This document shows positions 7,856 to 17,649 of a DNA stretch of 64,000 nt, piece after piece (the first letter of the stretch is position 1; every line of letters begins with the position of its first letter). The stretch is from Hyphococcus formosus (lineage in GTDB: Bacteria; Pseudomonadota; Alphaproteobacteria; Caulobacterales; Parvularculaceae): assembly GCF_046736345.1 (NCBI RefSeq), contig NZ_CP157210.1, positions 1,922,001-1,986,000 on the forward strand, read 5' to 3'. Both the position numbers and the translations under genes were made by a program. A model generated the notes under the pieces. The model was not told the origin of the DNA and made no database searches. It saw nothing but the letters and a program-made list of their open reading frames with translations.

Positions 7856-9019
7856 TCAGCGCCGAAAATCCGTCGCACGCCCCTGTTCACTAGAAAATTG
7901 GCGTTCTAACGCGCTTTCTGTGGTCTCAAACGGCTTTGCCAACACCCGTTTTTCGCCGGGCATCGCCATGGAAACCTCAAATTCCGGGCTGTGGCACGCG
8001 GCCCCAATATCTGCAAAGGCCAATACTCTTTTGCGTGAAGGCGACCACCCGCAGCTCGTTATTCGGCCAATATTCTTTCCCGCCAAATAAACGCCAGCAC
8101 CCGGCACCGTCTCTTCAGCATCAAGGGAAAGTGAAATTAACCGCCTCTCGGGACGTCCTGCGGATTTTCGTAGTGCTCGGCGACCATTGAACCACCCTCC
8201 GTCAAGCGGCGCGAGATGCGCGAGCCCGAGTTCTTCGGGTGTTCGCTTGGTAGCGCTGCTTCGCCGATCCGCTGGTATAAAGTCGAGCCCACTGCGCGGC
8301 ACACCGCTTTCGAGACGTAAAATCTCCATCGCATCAAGCCCAATGGGGCGCGCCATGCTACGTCGTATAATTCGTTCCCAAATCGTCAGCGCCTCGTCTT
8401 TCGGGAAAATCAATTCCACCCCTTGGATACCGCCGAATTGCAGCGGGCGCGTCGCAGTTTCAACACCGCGCAACACGCTGGACGCCGCAAAGGTTTCGCT
8501 GACTGACTTTAGGCCCGCCGCGTTCAGGGCGCTCCCGGTTTGGGGCCCCATAATACCAAGCGCGGCGACATCGCTTGAGATATCTTGTACTTCGACATCC
8601 ATGCCGCGCGCCGCCAAATCAACCCGCCGTGCATGTGGCCCCGGAAAGGTGACGAGAAATAATTCTTCACTAAGGCGCGAAACCTCAGCCAAATCGATGA
8701 CATGACCTTCATCCGTCAACAACAGCCCTCGCGCCCCTTCGCCGATATGAAGAGAGATCGCGGGCGCTGTCGTCAGCCGCGCCAAAAACTGCGCCGCATC
8801 ATTGCCGCGTACCGCGTATCGCGCCATCGGGCCGAAATCACCGATAACCGCATTATTGCGCGCAGCATCATATTCTTCGGCGACGGAGCTATATACGCGG
8901 GCTGCAGTCCATCCGTTTACGGATGTCCAGAGATTGGCTTCGCTGACCGATGCCGCGGCCGCATAAAGTGGTGTTGGCCGTGGCGCATCCACGAAAATGT
9001 CTTCCGTTGCGAAAATCAT
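7856..9019 (-). CDS. GcvT-like aminomethyltransferase/folate-binding protein
   Basis: 387-aa protein of the glycine-cleavage T-protein family, which binds tetrahydrofolate and accepts one-carbon units. GcvT-N features: GDFGPMARYAVRG near residue 60, the TDEGHVID strand carrying an acidic residue where T-protein has its catalytic Asp, and GLDAMEILRLESGVPRSG near 230. The C-terminal barrel has IGRITSCGWSPSRKR. It is last in an operon with two flavoproteins and overlaps the preceding gene as ATGA. No glycine-cleavage P, H or L genes are nearby, so a demethylase partner role (as in dimethylglycine or sarcosine oxidation) is more likely than glycine cleavage. The substrate is unknown. Confidence 0.8.
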   Translation of the reverse strand: MIFATEDIFVDAPRPTPLYAAAASVSEANLWTSVNGWTAARVYSSVAEEYDAARNNAVIGDFGPMARYAVRGNDAAQFLARLTTAPAISLHIGEGARGLLLTDEGHVIDLAEVSRLSEELFLVTFPGPHARRVDLAARGMDVEVQDISSDVAALGIMGPQTGSALNAAGLKSVSETFAASSVLRGVETATRPLQFGGIQGVELIFPKDEALTIWERIIRRSMARPIGLDAMEILRLESGVPRSGLDFIPADRRSSATKRTPEELGLAHLAPLDGGWFNGRRALRKSAGRPERRLISLSLDAEETVPGAGVYLAGKNIGRITSCGWSPSRKRVLAFADIGAACHSPEFEVSMAMPGEKRVLAKPFETTESALERQFSSEQGRATDFRR

Positions 9020-10620
9020 GCCCCACCCTTTTTATAGGCGCGCAATGCTGCTTTCGCGGCCGCCCGTCCCGCCGCACAGGAAATTCCGCTACCGATTTGC
9101 GCCTCGGGGCCGCAAAAGAACAACCCACCAATTCTCGCGGCGTCTGTCACCGTACGTGAAATCGCCCATTGCTGGAGTATATCGGGCTTGGACGCTAACG
9201 CGCCCGGTGTCGCGCCGGAATTCTTGACCTCGTCCGCTGGTAATTGAAGGTCTATAATCTCGGCACGATCCGAAATGTCTGCGGCAAATGCTTCTAGGTT
9301 TTGCAATATTGCTTTTTTAATTTCATCTCGGCGGTCGTCGCTTGGGTCCGCTTCGAATGGAAGCGGATGCGCAATTACTGAAAGAAGCTGCTTCTTATCG
9401 AGCGAGGCCCCCTCATCAAGCGCGCTGGGAAACACTGCCTCCAAGATCAACTTCTTGGGAACGCGTCCCGCCCGCGCGTCAATGAAAGCCGCGGCGAGGT
9501 TTTCTGCGGTTGGCGCGAAAACCAATCGTCGCGTGAGGTTTTGACGTGTCGCATCATCCTCTGCGACGCCTTTTAGCAAAACATGCAATCGCGCGGAGCA
9601 ATATTTTTGCGTGCCTGCAGTCAGTATGCGCTGCAATTCTATATCGATCATTTTCGGGCCGATCATGTCGACAAAGGTCCGCTGCGCATCGATCGCCGCC
9701 ACCACGATTGGCGCTCGTAACTGGCCACCATCCTTTAACGTCACGCCGGCAACGCGATCCGCTTCGATCAGAATAGACTGAACCGGTGTCGCCGCCCGAA
9801 CATCAACATTGGCCTGTTGTGCCGCTCGCCGAAGCGCGGTGATTACGGAAATCACGCCGCCCTTGGGATATGCCACCGCCCCTTGCAATCCGGCGGCCTC
9901 GCCGGAAAACCGGCGTATCAAATTCATAAAGCTATAGGCTTCAAATGGCGGAACACCTGATCTGAACGCCGCCTCGGTCAACAGTAAAACCCGCAGGGGC
10001 GATTCCCCCAAACGCGCTTTTAAAATGGTGTCAGTATTGCCCATAATCGCTTGGGTAACACTTTGCGTCATCTCCGACGGCAATGCCGCGATGAGTTTCT
10101 CAACTTTTCGCCCACCATCCTTTTCTGAAAAAGACGACATGCTGAAGAGCGGACGCAATTGCTCGGATAATTCGAGCATTTCATTCAAGAAGATCTCGAA
10201 ATTCTCGCGATCGTTGTCCTCCTCCAGCGATAGCAACGCCGCTTGAGACGGGTTTCCATCAAACTTTAGAACGTCACCACCATCGAAAAAATAAGTTGTG
10301 TCGAGACGGCGCGAAGAGAATTCCAGACCATGTCTGTAGAGATCGAGTTCGTCGATTACGTCCGGGTCCAGATTGGTAACAAGGTGCTCACCATCAATAA
10401 CCGAAATATTTTCGGCGATATTGCGCTCGGCGATACGGCCGCCAATTTCACCTCGGGCACCGACCAACACGGTTTTGAGGCCAGCCCGCCCAAGATACGA
10501 CGCTGCGGTCAGTCCATCAGCACCCGCGCCAATCACGATCGCGTCGATGCCGCCCTCGATCCGGCCCGGCAAACGCTCGTCTTCGGTCATCACGATGGGT
10601 TCTTCGGTATTGCTACTCAT
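9016..10620 (-). CDS. FAD-dependent oxidoreductase, PYROXD2/phytoene-desaturase-like
   Basis: About 534 aa from the ATG at 10620; an in-frame ATG at 10638 is an alternative. An N-terminal Rossmann fold with IVIGAGADGLTAASYLGRAG (GxGxxG intact) and a GGRIAE motif precede a long substrate domain. The C-terminal FAD motif reads GGLFFCGPEAQIGSGISCAAGRAAA. This is the CrtI/PYROXD2 amine-oxidase-like fold. It overlaps the upstream flavoprotein gene and the downstream GcvT-like gene, so the three products are probably made together. There are no carotenoid genes near, so a carotenoid role is unlikely. The substrate is unknown. Confidence 0.82.
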   Translation of the reverse strand: MSSNTEEPIVMTEDERLPGRIEGGIDAIVIGAGADGLTAASYLGRAGLKTVLVGARGEIGGRIAERNIAENISVIDGEHLVTNLDPDVIDELDLYRHGLEFSSRRLDTTYFFDGGDVLKFDGNPSQAALLSLEEDNDRENFEIFLNEMLELSEQLRPLFSMSSFSEKDGGRKVEKLIAALPSEMTQSVTQAIMGNTDTILKARLGESPLRVLLLTEAAFRSGVPPFEAYSFMNLIRRFSGEAAGLQGAVAYPKGGVISVITALRRAAQQANVDVRAATPVQSILIEADRVAGVTLKDGGQLRAPIVVAAIDAQRTFVDMIGPKMIDIELQRILTAGTQKYCSARLHVLLKGVAEDDATRQNLTRRLVFAPTAENLAAAFIDARAGRVPKKLILEAVFPSALDEGASLDKKQLLSVIAHPLPFEADPSDDRRDEIKKAILQNLEAFAADISDRAEIIDLQLPADEVKNSGATPGALASKPDILQQWAISRTVTDAARIGGLFFCGPEAQIGSGISCAAGRAAAKAALRAYKKGGA

Positions 10621-11950
10621 CCCGGCCGATGACCTCATCAATCAGCTTTACGGCTGCACTTATTGTGTTGTGCGGACGAGACTGAACTATAATCTGATCG
10701 CAGCCGGCAAAGGGTGTTTCACCTAAATACGGTGTCACGACCTCGGTTTCTGTACGGCGTATTTGTGCGGCGAGCCCCGGCATACGGCTTGTAAGCCGTT
10801 CCTTAATGAGTGTGACCGCCGCCTGCCGGTCCTGTCCCGTCCAGCCGCGCCATTCGCCATCTTCGAAAAACGCGCCCGGAAGAAACGACGATCGCGCAAT
10901 GATTTCGCCATTGCGCGTATATTCAAATTCAACGGGCAATTTTTTCGGGAACTGCCCTTTTACGGCGCTGTCACGGGCCTCCTGTAATTCAGTGGCTGAA
11001 TCGACAATCTGAAAAATCCCATCACGATCACCTGCCGGCGGATCAATGAATTCCGCCAATTTAAACTTTACAGAAAAGTTTGCATGGCCCGGCGCATCGA
11101 CCATTGGCGAAGACAAATTTTGATCAACGCCATAGGCGCGCGCGGTCTCGGGGGTCGCAAAAAAGATAATGCGTGTTTTGACGCTTTCATCAGCGCCTAT
11201 TGATAGCGCGATGTGTTTATTGCTGGCGGTCGTTACCTCTGTTATCCGCCCAGCGAGAAATGATACGCCTTCGGTCTGACAAATTTTTTCAAGAATTGTA
11301 CGTATGCTTTGACTATTTTTGTCTGGCCTGACTGGCCACGCTGTTTCATCGAGAAAATTAATCAGCGCCGCCGCCGATCCTTGTTCCCGTGGCCCAAAAC
11401 CAGAGGGGGAAAGCGCGTGCGCTGAAAGATGCGCCTTTAAGGAACCATCCGTTAGATAGTCGTCCAACAGGGTTTCACTCGCACCAGTCATGCGTGCGGC
11501 ACGGTCCAATGCGTAGGGGTCAGATAGCAACTTCGCTAGGCCGTTACGCAGTTTCTTTTTGGTCGAAAATTGAAGGTCTGCGACGAAATTATCATGTGCC
11601 AGAGACGCCACCTCATCGGTGAAATCCGACCAAATGTGATGATCTTTTATCTCCTTCCCCGCCAGCCAATCGGCGGTCTGGCGATCATTATCGAACGTAG
11701 AAATTTCCTTCGCGCCATGCAATAAAGTCACGCGCGTGCTGACGGGGTTGAGCGCCAGATCATAATCCTGCAATTCCAATCGTCGCCAAACAAAGTTCGG
11801 GATCGCTGGTGTCGAGGCAGTAAAGCTTTTTCGACGGGTTGCATTTTTTCTCAGTACACCGACACGTGATCCTGCCTTCGCTGCGCAAGCGGCAGCGCAT
11901 AATGCTGGCTCGTCATCGCCAATAATCAATATGTCGAAAGGCCCATTCAT
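10613..11950 (-). CDS. Divergent PYROXD2-like flavoprotein with degenerate FAD motif
   Basis: 445-aa protein that keeps the outline of the NAD(P)/FAD oxidoreductase fold but begins ILIIGDDEPALCAAACAAKAG: the canonical GxGxxG is replaced by GDDEPA. Other family-like parts remain, including a helical segment with FGPREQGSAAALINFLDET where the active proteins have a PxGG region, and a C-terminal TPYLGETPFAGCDQIIV. It starts 15 bases after the glnE stop and overlaps the intact flavoprotein gene by a few bases. It may be a non-catalytic partner of that protein. The family call is moderate; loss of the motif is seen directly. Confidence 0.65.
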   Translation of the reverse strand: MNGPFDILIIGDDEPALCAAACAAKAGSRVGVLRKNATRRKSFTASTPAIPNFVWRRLELQDYDLALNPVSTRVTLLHGAKEISTFDNDRQTADWLAGKEIKDHHIWSDFTDEVASLAHDNFVADLQFSTKKKLRNGLAKLLSDPYALDRAARMTGASETLLDDYLTDGSLKAHLSAHALSPSGFGPREQGSAAALINFLDETAWPVRPDKNSQSIRTILEKICQTEGVSFLAGRITEVTTASNKHIALSIGADESVKTRIIFFATPETARAYGVDQNLSSPMVDAPGHANFSVKFKLAEFIDPPAGDRDGIFQIVDSATELQEARDSAVKGQFPKKLPVEFEYTRNGEIIARSSFLPGAFFEDGEWRGWTGQDRQAAVTLIKERLTSRMPGLAAQIRRTETEVVTPYLGETPFAGCDQIIVQSRPHNTISAAVKLIDEVIGRDE

Positions 11951-11965
11951 CAAACTTGGTATAAC

Positions 11966-14839
11966 CTAATTCATCCGCATATTCCGATCACCAACGATAC
12001 TCGCAAAAAGTTGTGCGACAGTATCCTGATGGGCCTTAAGTGCTTTTTCAGCGGCTAAATGATCTTCCTCTCCGCAGACAGATGCCATCCGGCTGCGTAG
12101 CGCCTCTCCTGCCCGTTCTGGCGAGTAAACACCGCCCGTCGCCGCACGGCTCACCTGCAGCACCGCTTCGAAAATTGAATGGGCGTCAAGCAGGCTCGTC
12201 GCGTCTTTCGCCGTCAACATTTGCTGTTCCTTAAACCACTGTAATGATTGCCGGACTGCACGGGGTGGCCGTCCTACCTTATGGGCATGTCTTAATGTGA
12301 GATACTGGCAAATGAATGCAATATCCGTTAGCCCGCCGACAACATTTTTAACATCCCAAGCACTATTCCCCGGCTTGGCTGCATCAAGACGCATTCGCAT
12401 ATTGGCAACATCAATACCCAAGCTCTCTTCGTCGCGCTGCCGAGCAAGGATCTCTTGTATTTCTGCCTCGACTTTATCAGCCAGCGCACCGGCTGGGCCA
12501 ATGACCCGCGCTTTGACGAGGGACATTGCTTCCCATGTCCAGGCTTCGTCACGATAATAGTTATGGAAGGCAGAAAACCGAACGGCAGCGGGCCCCGCCT
12601 TTCCAGAGGGCCGCAACTGCATGTCGACCTCGAAGAGCGCGCCTTCTTCGGTTGCCGCAGAGAGCGCGGTTACCGCGCGGCGAACAAAACGGCTAAAATA
12701 TTCGACAACGCCTAGCGGACGCTTTCCGTTGGACTGCTCTTCGCTCTGCGCATCATAAACAAACATCAGATCAATATCCGAGGTTGCCGTCATTTCACCG
12801 GCGCCGAGGCGACCTAAGCCGATAACGACAAATTCACCATCAATTTCGCCATGCTGATGTTTCATCTCTTCCATTGCGGCTGCCAACAGCGCATTTATTG
12901 CGGCATCTGCGATTTTGGTAAAATGTGATGATGCAATGTCCGGCGCAATAAGGCCGACTGCCAATTGCGCCGTCACCTGAAATTGTTGCTCGCTGACCCA
13001 TCGCCGCGCAGCGTTAAGCGCCGCTTCGTAATCCGGTGCAGCATCGACCATCGCCTCGCACGCGGTTACGTAATCCGATGTGGCAGGCGGCGGCGCTGAC
13101 CATCGATTGTCGAGAAGTCGCTCAATCAAATTTGTGCGTTTCGAAAACTCCCGGCCCAGATAGGGCGAAATCGTCATGATACGAATGAGCGCATCAAAGA
13201 CATCGAGATTGTTCAAGAACAGAGAAAAAATCTGAACGCCCGCGGGAAGCCGCTCAAGGAATTTCTCAAACGCAAAAAATGCTTCGTCGGGATCACTTGC
13301 CTTTGCGAGCGCCTCTAGCAAGGGCGGCACCAATTTGGTCAACAGGGTTCGTGCACGCTCTGTCTTTGTGGCCCGCATCGAACCCGTATGCCACCGGCGA
13401 ATGGCGGCACTTACATCCCCCGCCCGCTGGAAACCGAGTTTTTCGAGTGTTTCAAGCGTTGCCGGGTGGGCTTCAACGCCCGTGAAGACCATTGGGCCAA
13501 GGCGTTTTTGTGGATCTTCGTCATCTTCGAAAAGTGCGTCATAACATTTTTCGACCGCGTGGAAGGTTTCCAATATTTTCTGGCGGAACTCGGTTGGGTC
13601 ATTCGCGCCAACAAAAATCGACAAACGCTCTATATCGCTTTGCGAAGCAGGCAATCGATGGGTCTGCTCATCATTGATCATTTGCAACCGGTGTTCGACA
13701 TGACGCAGATAGAGATAAGACTCTGTCATGATGTCCCGCGCATCTGTTTCTATCACACCCGTCTCCGCCAAAGCGGATAGCGCATCAAGCGTTGCCCTAT
13801 GGCGCAGCGACGGGTTTTTCCCGCCGAGGATTAGTTGCTGGGTCTGCGCGTAAAACTCGATCTCGCGGATACCGCCGCGCCCTAGCTTTACGTCGTGACC
13901 TTCAAATGCGACATCGCGGCCACCTTTGGCCGAATGCATCTGGCGTTTAACCGCGTGAACATCTTCGATGGTGGCGTAGTCAAGATATTTCCGCCAGATG
14001 AAAGGGCGTAAGGTTTTGAGAAACTCTTCACCAAGAGCAATATCACCTGCGCAGGGGCGTGCCTTGATGAAGGCCATTCGTTCCCAGTTTTGACCATAGG
14101 ATTCGTAATAGGTTTCGGCCGACCTTACCGACACAGCGGGTGCAGTCGCGCCCGGATCAGGCCGGAGCCGGAGGTCCGTTCGGAACACATAACCATCGGC
14201 CGTCTGCATTTGCATGAGATTGACAAGATCACGCGCAATTCCCACGGCGTATTTTTGTGCATCGAAGCGATCAATATTCATCCGTTCAGGATCAAATAAA
14301 ACGACAAGATCAATGTCGCTTGAATAGTTGAGCTCAAACGCCCCATGTTTGCCCATGGCGAGAACGACAATACCGTCACTTGTCTCAAGCCTGGATCGCT
14401 TAATCGCGCCTAAAAGAGCACCATTCACCGCCGCATCCGCAAAGCGCGATAAACCATCTGTTGCGCGCATGACCGGCCAAGCGCCGGCAATATCCGCAAG
14501 CGCGATGACAAGTGCTGCATCGGCTTTTGCCTCACGCAGAAGCTTCATTTGCTGATTGGCATCATCCGCCATTTCGGATTGGTGACAGGATGAAATCGCT
14601 GCCTCTAACGAAGTTTCCGCTGGCACCGCCAGAATATTCGCAAGCGCTGATTTGCGCCGCGCGAACAGCCGGCGCAAATATGGTGAGGCACTGGCTACTG
14701 CGCTTAGAAAATCGGAAGCATGCGGCGGAATATTGACTAACGCATCCTTGCATTCATCGCGAAATCGCTGCGCCGCATCCGGATCAAAAACCGCCGGTGC
14801 GTGCTGGATGGCATCCGCAAGACTTGGTTGTTTATTCAT
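11966..14839 (-). CDS. glnE: Bifunctional glutamine-synthetase adenylyltransferase/deadenylase
   Basis: Adds AMP to, or removes it from, glutamine synthetase under PII control. 957 aa from the ATG at 14839 (the frame is open 22 codons more). It carries two nucleotidyltransferase domains. The N-terminal deadenylase half has GKHGAFELNYSSDIDLVVLFD and the C-terminal adenylylase half has GLGRLGAGEMTATSDIDLMFVYD; both keep the GxxxGxxE/SDxDL arrangement. Each is followed by its helical domain (KLGRGGIREIEFYAQ; NVVGGLTDIAFICQYL). Length fits the family. Two flavoprotein genes and a GcvT-like gene follow with almost no gap. Confidence 0.95.
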   Translation of the reverse strand: MNKQPSLADAIQHAPAVFDPDAAQRFRDECKDALVNIPPHASDFLSAVASASPYLRRLFARRKSALANILAVPAETSLEAAISSCHQSEMADDANQQMKLLREAKADAALVIALADIAGAWPVMRATDGLSRFADAAVNGALLGAIKRSRLETSDGIVVLAMGKHGAFELNYSSDIDLVVLFDPERMNIDRFDAQKYAVGIARDLVNLMQMQTADGYVFRTDLRLRPDPGATAPAVSVRSAETYYESYGQNWERMAFIKARPCAGDIALGEEFLKTLRPFIWRKYLDYATIEDVHAVKRQMHSAKGGRDVAFEGHDVKLGRGGIREIEFYAQTQQLILGGKNPSLRHRATLDALSALAETGVIETDARDIMTESYLYLRHVEHRLQMINDEQTHRLPASQSDIERLSIFVGANDPTEFRQKILETFHAVEKCYDALFEDDEDPQKRLGPMVFTGVEAHPATLETLEKLGFQRAGDVSAAIRRWHTGSMRATKTERARTLLTKLVPPLLEALAKASDPDEAFFAFEKFLERLPAGVQIFSLFLNNLDVFDALIRIMTISPYLGREFSKRTNLIERLLDNRWSAPPPATSDYVTACEAMVDAAPDYEAALNAARRWVSEQQFQVTAQLAVGLIAPDIASSHFTKIADAAINALLAAAMEEMKHQHGEIDGEFVVIGLGRLGAGEMTATSDIDLMFVYDAQSEEQSNGKRPLGVVEYFSRFVRRAVTALSAATEEGALFEVDMQLRPSGKAGPAAVRFSAFHNYYRDEAWTWEAMSLVKARVIGPAGALADKVEAEIQEILARQRDEESLGIDVANMRMRLDAAKPGNSAWDVKNVVGGLTDIAFICQYLTLRHAHKVGRPPRAVRQSLQWFKEQQMLTAKDATSLLDAHSIFEAVLQVSRAATGGVYSPERAGEALRSRMASVCGEEDHLAAEKALKAHQDTVAQLFASIVGDRNMRMN

Positions 14840-14877
14840 AAAGCCAAATTGACATTGGCCGGGCATAAAAATCCAGC

Positions 14878-14914
14878 AAAAAAACCGCTGAGGAAGCGAT
14901 TCCATCAGCGGTTT
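14878..14914 (-). terminator. Rho-independent terminator after the HU gene
   Basis: On the minus strand, AAACCGCTGA and TCAGCGGTTT form a 10-bp stem; inside it GGAA/TTCC continues the stem with one bulged base and a 4-base loop. A run of seven T follows. Located between the HU stop (14943) and glnE. Confidence 0.88.
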
Positions 14915-14942
14915 GACTTAGGTTGAAATGCAAACTGGTTTC

Positions 14943-15227
14943 TTAGCAGCCCGCTGCGTCTTTCAACGCTGATGACGGCCTGAAACGCAGGCTTTTCGAT
15001 GCCTTGATCTTGATCTCTTCACCGGTGCGCGGATTGCGCCCTTTGCGTGCCGCGCGCTTGGAAACCGTAAAGGTACCAAATGTCCCGATTGTATATTTGC
15101 CTTCTTTTTTGGCGCGCTTCAGACCTTTTTCGATTTCGCCGAAAACCAGCTCGACAACCCGCTTCGCTTCCGCATTGCTCATGTCACCTGCTTGCGCGAC
15201 ATTGGCGATAAATTCTGCCTTGCTCAT
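14943..15227 (-). CDS. hup: HU-family nucleoid DNA-binding protein
   Basis: 94-aa histone-like protein that binds and bends DNA as a dimer. The sequence shows the helical dimerisation part (MSKAEFIANVAQ...VVELVFGEIEKGLK), the IGTFGTFTVSKRAARKGRNP signature of the beta arms with the proline that intercalates in DNA, and a Lys-rich tail ending GC. A single-gene unit with a strong terminator. Confidence 0.95.
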   Translation of the reverse strand: MSKAEFIANVAQAGDMSNAEAKRVVELVFGEIEKGLKRAKKEGKYTIGTFGTFTVSKRAARKGRNPRTGEEIKIKASKSLRFRPSSALKDAAGC

Positions 15228-15418
15228 ATCATTTCCCTCACGAAATGCGGCCCCAGCATTCTTTGCAAAGCCGCGATTGCAAATATTTTATAGTGGAAAG
15301 TGAGAACTGATTTCCCCAATCGCGCAAGGGCAATAACGCTAAAAGCCTGTTAGAATCTGGCAATAATGGCAATTCGAATCACTTTTCCGATTCGTTTTGC
15401 GCTGCCCCCAAAGCGAAT

Positions 15419-16846
15419 TTACTCCGGCGGCCCGAATTTCATAACAATCCGTAGACCAAACGAATCACCATTCTTTTGCGGCAGGCCGTCAATCAATTCC
15501 AGACTAGCACCATGCGCCCGCGCAATCGCGGATACGAGCGATAAACCGAGACCGCTACCTGGGGTAGTACGGCTCTGTTCAAGGCGCACAAAGCGCTCCA
15601 ATACGCGGTTTCTGTCCTCTTCCTTAATACCCGGTCCATCATCGGCAACCGACAAGACCGCACCGCCATCTTTCGAAGGCTCAACCCGAAGTTCTATTTT
15701 TGATCCGCCCTCCGCATATTTGAGCGCGTTATCAAGGAAATTCGCAACGGCCTGCGATACCAATTCACGCGAGCCTTTAACCGCCGGGGTTGGTGCAGTC
15801 ACCAAAGAAAAATCAAAACCGGCATCTTGTGCGGCGGGTTCATATAGCTCGGCCATCTCCTCCGCAATCGCCACGATGTCGATCAGTTCCATCACGCCCG
15901 CGCCCTCACCAGAGCGAATGCGAGCGATCGACAAAAGCGCATTAAACGTCGCGAGAACCTTGTCTGAATCGTCAATGGTCGCGCGCAAAGCCGCATCTTT
16001 ATCTTCCGCTGATCCTTCGAGCGCGCTGTTCAGACGGTTTCGGATACGGGTTAATGGCGAGCGCAGATCATGGGCAATGTTATCGCTGACATCACGCATA
16101 CCAGTCATCAGACGCTCTATCTGATCGAGCATCGAATTAAGGTTTTTACCCAGATCATCAAGCTCATCACCGGAACCGGTCGTCGGAATACGCTGGGAGA
16201 GATCACCACCCCGAATTGCCCGCGTGGTTTTATTGACCACCTCAACGCGGCGCAGGAATGACCGCGAAAACATGAGGCCAATCAAAACACCAAATGCAAT
16301 CGTTACCAACGCGGCGCGCATAACAACGCTTTGTGAGCGCTCGCGCAGATATTCCCGCCCCGCAACATCTCGGGCAACGACAACGAGATATGATTGCTCA
16401 GCGTCAGGAGCGGAACGAAACCGCATCATCTTGCCGCGCGCCTCGCGCTGCTGAACGCCGACTTCACGCCCCGCCGCATCAACAAGCGGTTTTTCGAATT
16501 TGAAGTTGAAAAAATCACCCTCAGCGGTCAACGCTTCGGGCGGTAGTGCGGTCAAGTTCCCCGCCAGAACAGCACCAGATGGCGCGCCAATTAGCATGTA
16601 AATCGCATCATCCGACCAAGCAACGCGCTGGCGGATAACGCGGGTGAGCATGCCCGACCCGCTAGTCGAAAAAAGATCCGCAAGCACACCGATTTCACTA
16701 TCGATAACAGTGTCGGTCTGCTTGGCGGCTTCGCCAAATGTCGCGCTGTAAAGATAGGCCCCGAGTGCCGCCATCGCTCCCGCAAAGAGCACGACATAGA
16801 TAATCGTGAATCGAAACGATGTCGTGCGCAGTAGACGGAGCATCAC
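15419..16846 (-). CDS. Two-component sensor histidine kinase with HAMP domain
   Basis: 475-aa inner-membrane kinase: membrane segment 1 (~12-33), periplasmic sensor of ~130 residues, membrane segment 2 (~172-193), HAMP with ATRAIRGGDLSQRIPTTGSGDELDDLG, HisKA with phospho-acceptor in DNIAHDLRSPLTRI, and HATPase boxes NFLDNALKYA, DDGPGIK and GSGLGLSLV. It starts 4 bases after the response-regulator stop, so the pair is co-transcribed. The EnvZ/CzcS-type layout and a degP gene just upstream of the pair suggest envelope-stress sensing; the signal is unknown. Confidence 0.93.
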   Translation of the reverse strand: MMLRLLRTTSFRFTIIYVVLFAGAMAALGAYLYSATFGEAAKQTDTVIDSEIGVLADLFSTSGSGMLTRVIRQRVAWSDDAIYMLIGAPSGAVLAGNLTALPPEALTAEGDFFNFKFEKPLVDAAGREVGVQQREARGKMMRFRSAPDAEQSYLVVVARDVAGREYLRERSQSVVMRAALVTIAFGVLIGLMFSRSFLRRVEVVNKTTRAIRGGDLSQRIPTTGSGDELDDLGKNLNSMLDQIERLMTGMRDVSDNIAHDLRSPLTRIRNRLNSALEGSAEDKDAALRATIDDSDKVLATFNALLSIARIRSGEGAGVMELIDIVAIAEEMAELYEPAAQDAGFDFSLVTAPTPAVKGSRELVSQAVANFLDNALKYAEGGSKIELRVEPSKDGGAVLSVADDGPGIKEEDRNRVLERFVRLEQSRTTPGSGLGLSLVSAIARAHGASLELIDGLPQKNGDSFGLRIVMKFGPPE

Positions 16847-16850
16847 TTAC

Positions 16851-17531
16851 CTATGGCTCTTCCGATAACCTGTATCCGGCACCGCGTATGGTTTTCAACA
16901 AAGGCTTATCGAAATCCTTATCAATTTTGGCACGCAGCCGAGAGATATGGACATCAATAACATTCGTCTGCGGATCAAAATGATATTCCCAGACATTCTC
17001 CAACAACATCGTCCGGGTTACAACCTGCCCTGCGTGGCGCATCAAATATTCCAACAGACGAAATTCGCGCGGCTGGAGATCGATCTTGGTTTCTGCACGA
17101 CGCACCGTCCGCGTCAGGACGTCAAGCTCAAGATCCGCGACCTGAAACCGCGTGGTCACGCCCGCAGGCTGCGTCCGGCGCCGACCCAATGCTTCAATCC
17201 GGGCCAATAGCTCAGAAAACGCATAGGGTTTAACGAGGTAATCGTCACCGCCAGCCTTGAGGCCAGAAACGCGATCATCAACCTCGCCGAGCGCAGAGAG
17301 AAATAGCGCCGGCGTTTCATCGCCCGCTTCGCGTCGCTTGGACAATAAGGATAAGCCATCCATTTTCGGCAACATTCGGTCGATGACAAAGGCATCATAC
17401 CCACCAGAAGTCGCCATATTCAGGCCAGTCTCGCCGTCAAGCGCATGGTCAACCACATGCCCGGCCTCTCTCAGGCCTTTAGCGACATAGGCTGCCGCTT
17501 CTGCATCGTCTTCAACCAATAGAATTCTCAT
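16851..17531 (-). CDS. OmpR/PhoB-family response regulator
   Basis: 226-aa DNA-binding regulator. The receiver domain has the acidic pocket (VEDD), phospho-acceptor Asp in FVIDRMLPKMDG (~51) and Lys in YLVKPYAF. The winged-helix output domain (~125-225) has REFRLLEYLM, VVTRTMLLENVW and NVIDVHISRLRAKID. Partner of the downstream kinase (4-base gap). Separated from the upstream degP gene by a 118-base region with a long-loop inverted repeat. Confidence 0.95.
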   Translation of the reverse strand: MRILLVEDDAEAAAYVAKGLREAGHVVDHALDGETGLNMATSGGYDAFVIDRMLPKMDGLSLLSKRREAGDETPALFLSALGEVDDRVSGLKAGGDDYLVKPYAFSELLARIEALGRRRTQPAGVTTRFQVADLELDVLTRTVRRAETKIDLQPREFRLLEYLMRHAGQVVTRTMLLENVWEYHFDPQTNVIDVHISRLRAKIDKDFDKPLLKTIRGAGYRLSEEP

Positions 17532-17570
17532 AAGTCCACCTTACAATATGTTTGGCGAATTGGATAGAAA

Positions 17571-17636
17571 ACAGCGCTCCCAAAACCTATCGCAAGGCCA
17601 AACAAGGCATGCGGCGGTCCCGAATAGGAGCGCTGT
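17571..17636 (-). terminator. Possible long-loop terminator after degP
   Basis: Arms ACAGCGCTCC and GGAGCGCTGT (10-bp perfect) enclose 46 bases and are followed on the minus strand by TTTTC. It would end the degP transcript before the response-regulator gene, but the large loop makes this a moderate call. Confidence 0.5.
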
Positions 17637-17649
17637 AAAAACCGTTACG

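Noticed and set aside
15366..16124. 252-codon plus-strand open frame
   Set aside because: Antisense to the HAMP histidine kinase; Ser/Arg-rich shadow composition.
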